A stretch of 8,755 nucleotides of DNA. It comes from an uncultured Enterocloster sp. (GTDB taxonomy: Bacteria > Bacillota > Clostridia > Lachnospirales > Lachnospiraceae). The position numbers and the translations under genes are program-made. Positions 5,166-8,755 of this stretch are shown here, piece by piece. How positions within the stretch are numbered: the stretch's first letter is position 1; each line of letters opens with the position of its first letter. Below the pieces are notes generated by a model. The model made no database searches. It had not been told where the DNA came from and saw only the letters and a program-made list of their open reading frames with translations. Where the stretch lies: positions 1 through 8,755 of the forward strand of contig CALWMT010000097.1 of NCBI GenBank assembly GCA_944382045.1, in the 5' to 3' direction.

Positions 5166-6257
5166 ATGATTACCATAAGCCTTTGCATGATTGTAAAAAA
5201 TGAAGCCGCTGTGCTGGAGCGCATCCTAAAGCCCATGTCATCCGTGGCTGATCAAATCATCATCGTGGATACCGGATCAAACGATGCTACCAAAGAAATT
5301 GCCCGGCAGTTCACGGATGAGATCTATGATATGGCCTGGCAGGATGATTTTTCCGCAGCGCGCAATTTTGCCTGCTCCCACGCCAAAATGGACTACTGGA
5401 TGTGGCTGGACGCAGATGATGTAATTGATGAGAAAAACAAAGCCCGGCTGCTGGATTTGAAGCGCACGCTGGATCCCTCTGCAGACGTGGTGATGATGCG
5501 CTATCTCACGGGCTTTGACCAGAACGGGAACTGTACCTTCTCCTATTATCGGGAGCGGCTTCTAAAGACAAGCCGCAATTTTCGCTGGCAGGGACGGGTG
5601 CATGAAGCAATTGTCCCCTCGGGGAGCATTCTCTATTCCCCCATTGAGATAAGCCATCAGAAGCTGGGAACCGGCGATAAGGACAGAAATCTGAGAATTT
5701 ATGAATCGATGCTCCGGGAAGGCAGTGTCCTGACTCCCAGAGAGCTGTTCTACTATGGGCGGGAGCTCTATTTTCATGAACATTTCTCAGAAGCCGCTGC
5801 GGTTCTGTCCATGTTCCTGAAGGAGCCTGCCGGATGGCTGGAAAACAAAATTGACGCCTGTCTCCTTTTATCCCAATGCCACAGCAGGCTTGGACAGACG
5901 GAAGAAGCAATGGCTGACCTGACCCGAAGCTTTATTTACAGCCCGCCCCGCGGAGAGGCCTGCTGCGCCTTGGGCGGACAAATGCTGGAGGACGGAAGGC
6001 TTCGGGATGCTGTCTATTGGTATGAGAGGGCTCTGGCCTCTATGCCGGATGAGACATCCGGTGCCTTCGTCCAAAAGGACTGCTATGACTTTCTCCCTCT
6101 GATCCAGCTCTGTGTCTGCTGGGACCGGCTGGGAGACAAGAAAAAAGCCCTCGCATATCACAGACAGGCTCAAGCGCTAAAGCCTCAGGATCCGTCTGTG
6201 AAGGCAAATGAGCTATATTTTTCCAGCCTTGGATTGGAGATTTCCTCTGAAATTTAA
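5166..6257 (+). CDS. Family 2 glycosyltransferase with C-terminal TPR-like repeats
   Basis: Predicted cytoplasmic enzyme that transfers a sugar from a nucleotide-sugar donor to a protein or glycan acceptor. The GT-A fold domain (about 1-180) opens with ISLCMIVKNEAAVLER (4-19) and IIIVDTGSNDATKEIA (31-46). It carries the metal-binding DXD-type motif in WMWLDADDV (78-86) and RWQGRVHEAI (140-149), a block typical of this GT2 subgroup. Residues about 190-345 are helical pairs resembling TPR repeats, for example RLRDAVYWYERALASMP (278-294) and KKALAYHRQAQALKP (326-340); such repeats often bind protein acceptors. There is no signal peptide or membrane segment. The ATG at 5166 follows AAGGAGA by eight bases. 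It shares a sigma-K-like promoter block with the collagen-like gene at 8341, so I infer that it modifies spore-surface protein. Donor sugar and acceptor are not shown by the sequence. Confidence 0.92.
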   Translation: MITISLCMIVKNEAAVLERILKPMSSVADQIIIVDTGSNDATKEIARQFTDEIYDMAWQDDFSAARNFACSHAKMDYWMWLDADDVIDEKNKARLLDLKRTLDPSADVVMMRYLTGFDQNGNCTFSYYRERLLKTSRNFRWQGRVHEAIVPSGSILYSPIEISHQKLGTGDKDRNLRIYESMLREGSVLTPRELFYYGRELYFHEHFSEAAAVLSMFLKEPAGWLENKIDACLLLSQCHSRLGQTEEAMADLTRSFIYSPPRGEACCALGGQMLEDGRLRDAVYWYERALASMPDETSGAFVQKDCYDFLPLIQLCVCWDRLGDKKKALAYHRQAQALKPQDPSVKANELYFSSLGLEISSEI

Positions 6258-6274
6258 GAGCATAATGAACAATG

Positions 6275-6320
6275 GCCGGCTGGTTCACCAAGCCTCATGG
6301 GCTCAGATAAACCAGCCGGC
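6275..6320. terminator. Large hairpin between convergent genes, possible bidirectional terminator
   Basis: GCCGGCTGGTT (6275-6285) and AACCAGCCGGC (6310-6320) form a perfect 11-bp stem. The 24-base loop contains a smaller AGCC/GGCT stem (6291-6294, 6300-6303). It lies between the ends of the convergent glycosyltransferase and ACT genes, where a shared terminator is expected. Neither side has a proper T-run; the minus-strand side is only mildly T-rich, so the call is uncertain. Confidence 0.5.
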
Positions 6321-6351
6321 GCTGTTATGTACTAGAGAGTACCGCTTCGAT

Positions 6352-6795
6352 TCATTCTTCGCCGAACAGGCTGCCGAGATCATCCTGCGCTATAGGCCGT
6401 ATCTGATTCCGCACCAGCACACGGGACGCTTTTTCCGGATCGTTTACCCGGAATACCATATAGGCAACATCCTTTTTGCGGGTAATAAACGCATAGGTGT
6501 ATTCCACATTGATCCCATTCTCACCCAGAGCGCTCAGCATCTTTACCAAGCTGCCCGGCTTGTCCGAAATCTCTACCGCCAGCACTGGGGTGACAGCACA
6601 GACGTAACCGGCCTCCTTCGCCACATTGACTGTCTTGTAGGGCTCATCTACAATCAGGCGCAGAATGCCGAAATCCTGCGTTTCGGCAATGGAAAGTGCA
6701 CGCATATCGATCTGATGTTCCTCCAAAAGACGGGTAAATTCCGCCAGCTGTCCAGGTTTATTTTCCAGAAATACAGAGATCTGATTGATTGTCAT
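6352..6795 (-). CDS. Tandem ACT-domain protein
   Basis: A 147-residue protein made of two ACT domains, which bind small ligands, usually amino acids. The first (about 3-68) has FLENKPGQLAEFTRLLEEHQ (9-28) and the second (about 70-137) has ISDKPGSLVKMLSALGENGI (76-95). Both show the D/N-KPG-x-L turn at the ligand-binding interface. No catalytic or DNA-binding domain is attached. The ATG at 6795 is chosen because AAGGAGC lies about eight bases upstream. An in-frame ATG at 6834 would add 13 residues overlapping the end of the upstream gene. It begins 16 bases after the phenylacetate-CoA ligase gene and must share its operon. ACT proteins next to such ligases are common in anaerobes and may sense aromatic amino acids or their acids; the ligand here is unknown. 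Confidence 0.9.
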   Translation of the reverse strand: MTINQISVFLENKPGQLAEFTRLLEEHQIDMRALSIAETQDFGILRLIVDEPYKTVNVAKEAGYVCAVTPVLAVEISDKPGSLVKMLSALGENGINVEYTYAFITRKKDVAYMVFRVNDPEKASRVLVRNQIRPIAQDDLGSLFGEE

Positions 6796-6811
6796 TGCCA
6801 AAGCTCCTTTC

Positions 6812-8113
6812 TTAGTACAGTTTACGCTTGTCAATTACACGCACTGCCTTCCCCTCACTGCGGGCGATTGTCTTCGGCGCTACCAGCTTTACTACTACGT
6901 AGATGCCAAGCATCGCCTTCATTGCGTCTACCAGCTCTTTTTCCCGGGCGGAAACCTGAGAGAGGTTGTCGGAGAACATCTCTGTAGTCATCTCAACCTG
7001 TACCTCAAGCTTATCTGTATTATTTTCGCGGGTAACAATGATCTGGTAGTTGGCCGGATATCCCTTGTTCAGCAGTACAGTCTCAATCTGAGACGGGAAT
7101 ACATTCACGCCCTTGATAATCAGCATGTCATCGCTGCGGCCCATAGGCTTGGACATGCGCACATGGGTACGTCCGCAGGGGCATTTCTCATAATTCAGCA
7201 CACAGATATCGCGGGTGCGGTAGCGCAGCAGGGGGAATGCATCCTTTGTAATGCATGTGAATACCAATTCGCCGACACTTCCCTCAGGCAGCACCTCTCC
7301 TGTCTTTGGATCAATAATCTCAGGTATAAAATGGTCCTCATTGATATGCATGCCGTGCTGGTCACTGCACTCAAAGGAGACGCCGGGACCGGAGATCTCG
7401 GTAAGACCGTAAATGTCATAGGCCTTTATCCCCAGCTTATTCTGGATATCCTGACGCATCTCCTCTGTCCAGGCCTCCGCGCCGAAGATTCCTGCCTTCA
7501 GCTTGATCTGATCGGTCAATCCGCGCTCGACGATCGTCTCCGCCAGATATGCCGCATAGGAGGGCGTACAGCAGAGAATGGTTGATCCCAGGTCACACAT
7601 GAACTGAATCTGGCGGTCCGTATTGCCTGAGGACATGGGAAGGGTAAGGGAGCCCACCTTATGGGAGCCGCCATTGAGACCCGGGCCTCCGGTAAACAGG
7701 CCGTATCCATAGCAGACATGCACCACGTCCTCGTTGGTGCCGCCCGCTGCCATAATCGCACGGGCACAGCATTCATCCCACAGATCAATGTCATGCTGGG
7801 TATAAAAAGCAACCACGCGGCGGCCGGTGGTGCCGCTGGTAGATTGAATCCGCACGCAGTCCTGCAGCGGAACTGCCAGCAGGCCATAGGGATATGCCTT
7901 TCTCAAATCCTCCTTCGTCAGGAAGGGCAGCTTGTGAAGATCGTCAACGGATTTGATGTCATCGGGAGTCACTCCCTTTTTCTCCATCAGATGCCGGTAA
8001 TACGGTACATTTTCATAGACTCTTTTCACTGTGGGGACCAGGCGCTCATTCTGCCAGGCTCGAATCTGATCCCGGCTGGCACATTCAATTTCGGGTTGAT
8101 AATAACGCTCCAT
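6812..8113 (-). CDS. paaK: Phenylacetate-CoA ligase family enzyme (AMP-forming)
   Basis: Adenylate-forming enzyme that activates an aryl acid, typically phenylacetate, to its CoA thioester using ATP. The 433-residue length is standard. Motifs are the phosphate-binding STSGTTGRR (91-99), YGLTE (235-239), YRTRD (298-302), GRSDDMLIIKGVNVFPSQIE (325-344) and SEGKAVRV (419-426) with the likely catalytic Lys422. Cys and His residues in NYEKCPCGRTH (307-317) match a known structural site of PaaK. The ATG at 8113 is preferred: AAAGGAAAG lies upstream and MERYYQPEIE is the usual start. A reading from 8188 would add 25 residues and run across the promoter. It heads an operon with the ACT gene. Phenylacetate oxidation genes are absent here; in anaerobes such ligases more often serve aromatic amino acid fermentation with 2-oxoacid oxidoreductases. 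Exact substrate is unproven. Confidence 0.92.
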   Translation of the reverse strand: MERYYQPEIECASRDQIRAWQNERLVPTVKRVYENVPYYRHLMEKKGVTPDDIKSVDDLHKLPFLTKEDLRKAYPYGLLAVPLQDCVRIQSTSGTTGRRVVAFYTQHDIDLWDECCARAIMAAGGTNEDVVHVCYGYGLFTGGPGLNGGSHKVGSLTLPMSSGNTDRQIQFMCDLGSTILCCTPSYAAYLAETIVERGLTDQIKLKAGIFGAEAWTEEMRQDIQNKLGIKAYDIYGLTEISGPGVSFECSDQHGMHINEDHFIPEIIDPKTGEVLPEGSVGELVFTCITKDAFPLLRYRTRDICVLNYEKCPCGRTHVRMSKPMGRSDDMLIIKGVNVFPSQIETVLLNKGYPANYQIIVTRENNTDKLEVQVEMTTEMFSDNLSQVSAREKELVDAMKAMLGIYVVVKLVAPKTIARSEGKAVRVIDKRKLY

Positions 8114-8149
8114 AGGTGGGTACTTTCCTTTCTGTATAATATATATAAT

Positions 8150-8178
8150 ACTATACCATTTTACAGCGGGAAAGTAAA
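8150..8178 (-). promoter_or_regulatory. Probable sigma-A promoter of the paaK-ACT operon
   Basis: On the minus strand, -35 TTTACT (8178-8173) and -10 TATAGT (8155-8150) are 17 bp apart. A leader of about 30 AT-rich bases follows before the AAAGGAAAG site. It is divergent from the sigma-K-like promoter of the collagen-like gene, about 75 bp away. Confidence 0.65.
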
Positions 8179-8240
8179 CAATTTTCATGCATCCTGCCCT
8201 TCTCTTTCAAAGCACCGCACAGCAGCTGGAATGCATGCCG

Positions 8241-8333
8241 CGGACTTGCCAGACACCAAACTTGTTCTCTTTTCATATCTTATATCAGGCCGAACATTAT
8301 AGGGCTTCAGCCAAAAACAGATTTGCAAGGAGA
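8241..8333 (+). repeat. Duplicated promoter/leader block, copy B (ahead of the collagen-like gene)
   Basis: This is the partner of the block at 5064-5157. The match is 47 of 51 in 8241-8291, and identical over the 13-base Shine-Dalgarno segment at 8321-8333. The four substitutions in the first part do not touch the proposed -10 or -35 boxes. Confidence 0.95.
8254..8282 (+). promoter_or_regulatory. Sigma-K-like promoter of the collagen-like gene
   Basis: CACC (8254-8257), a 16-bp spacer and CATATCTTA (8274-8282) repeat exactly the boxes found in front of the glycosyltransferase. The downstream gene encodes a collagen-like protein of the kind found on spore surfaces, which supports sigma-K control independently of the motif. 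Confidence 0.68.
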
Positions 8334-8340
8334 GAGCATT

Positions 8341-8755
8341 ATGTATCATCATTATTCTGACGAGATAGACGAAATCATGAACCGCGATCCCTCCACGCCT
8401 CCCGACCTGCGCTGCTCCGGCCGGCCCGCTCCGGATTGCTGCGAGCCTGCCCCCGCCATCTTTTGCTGCGGCGGGTGTGAAGGACCCAGAGGGCCGCGCG
8501 GACCTATGGGGCCGCAGGGGCCTCGTGGACCTATGGGCCCCATGGGACCCCAGGGATCCCAAGGGCCAGCGGGCGTCACTGGCATCCAGGGAATTCAGGG
8601 GCCGCAGGGGCTCCAGGGTGTTGCAGGGCCCACAGGACCAGCCGGGGCTGCAGGAGTTACAGGGGCTGCGGGACCCACCGGCGCCACCGGGCCTACGGGA
8701 CCCACCGGGCCGCAGGGAGCCGCAGGAGCCACAGGGGCTGAGGGTCGAACCGGGG
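8341..8755 (+). CDS. Collagen-like Gly-X-Y repeat protein, probable spore-surface protein (partial, 3' end beyond right edge)
   Basis: The first 138 residues are in the window. A short N-terminal domain (1-47) begins MYHHYSDEIDEIMNRD. It is Pro-rich and holds six cysteines (25, 33, 34, 42, 43 and 46), followed from Gly48 by 30 unbroken Gly-X-Y triplets to the edge. The first ten triplets are mostly GPR, GPM and GPQ without Thr; from the eleventh on, nine of twenty have Thr in the Y position (GPT, GAT, GVT). The repeat should form a collagen-type triple helix, and Thr-rich triplets are glycosylated in exosporium proteins such as BclA. No signal peptide is seen, which fits a protein made in the mother cell and assembled on the forespore. 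The ATG at 8341 has AAGGAGAG six bases upstream. Spore location is inferred from the sigma-K-like promoter and protein type; the C-terminal domain is not visible. Confidence 0.9.
   Translation, partial: MYHHYSDEIDEIMNRDPSTPPDLRCSGRPAPDCCEPAPAIFCCGGCEGPRGPRGPMGPQGPRGPMGPMGPQGSQGPAGVTGIQGIQGPQGLQGVAGPTGPAGAAGVTGAAGPTGATGPTGPTGPQGAAGATGAEGRTG
8482..8755 (+). repeat. Collagen-type 9-bp (Gly-X-Y) coding repeat
   Basis: A glycine codon recurs every nine bases without interruption for 30 units and continues past the edge. The units are imperfect in DNA, with all four glycine third bases used, so they do not look like a freshly expanded identical-unit repeat. Repeat number could still vary between strains, as in other bacterial collagen-like genes. 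Confidence 0.95.

Noticed and set aside
5064..8333. The duplicated blocks as ends of a mobile element enclosing the glycosyltransferase and paaK operon
   Set aside because: The blocks are in direct orientation, end at translation signals, and no transposase, integrase or terminal inverted repeat is present.
8352..8585. Minus-strand reading frame that also looks collagen-like (repeated GP-containing triplets)
   Set aside because: Codons such as GGN-CCN read as NGG-NCC on the other strand, so a Gly-Pro-rich gene gives a Gly-Pro-rich antisense frame. The plus strand has the ribosome binding site, promoter block and longer unbroken repeat.

Overview
The window looks like chromosome of a spore-forming, anaerobic member of the Clostridia, most likely Lachnospiraceae. 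This is inferred from AAGGAGG-type ribosome binding sites, the secG-rnr-smpB gene order, protein similarity recalled for each family, and two sigma-K-like promoters. The species cannot be named from sequence alone.

Left part (1-3960, all minus strand). A conserved housekeeping block reads right to left: secG (protein export), rnr (RNase R) and smpB (tmRNA partner). secG has a clear sigma-A promoter, an intrinsic terminator lies between secG and rnr, and a strong intrinsic terminator follows smpB. Immediately beyond it starts a heat-shock unit: a good sigma-A promoter next to a perfect CIRCE half-site, then two tandem small heat-shock protein (Hsp20) genes with near-identical N-termini. The second runs off the left edge.

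Middle (4008-6257). A class I mannose-6-phosphate isomerase (minus strand) lies divergent to a plus-strand family 2 glycosyltransferase with a C-terminal TPR-like helical part.

Right part (6352-8755). A phenylacetate-CoA ligase-type enzyme and a tandem ACT-domain protein form a two-gene minus-strand operon. Divergent from it begins a collagen-like protein with a cysteine-rich head and an unbroken Gly-X-Y repeat, cut by the right edge.

The most interesting feature is a shared promoter/leader block. About 51 bp with 47 identical positions, plus the same Shine-Dalgarno block at nearly the same distance, precedes both the glycosyltransferase (5064-5157) and the collagen-like gene (8241-8333). 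Each copy carries a CATANNNTA -10 box with an AC-type -35 box 16 bp upstream, which fits mother-cell sigma-K promoters. I infer a co-regulated spore-surface glycoprotein module: a Thr-rich collagen-like filament protein, a glycosyltransferase that may decorate it, and perhaps ManA supplying a mannose precursor. The ligase/ACT operon sits between the two co-regulated genes and appears unrelated. No intergenic gap exceeds 300 bases.
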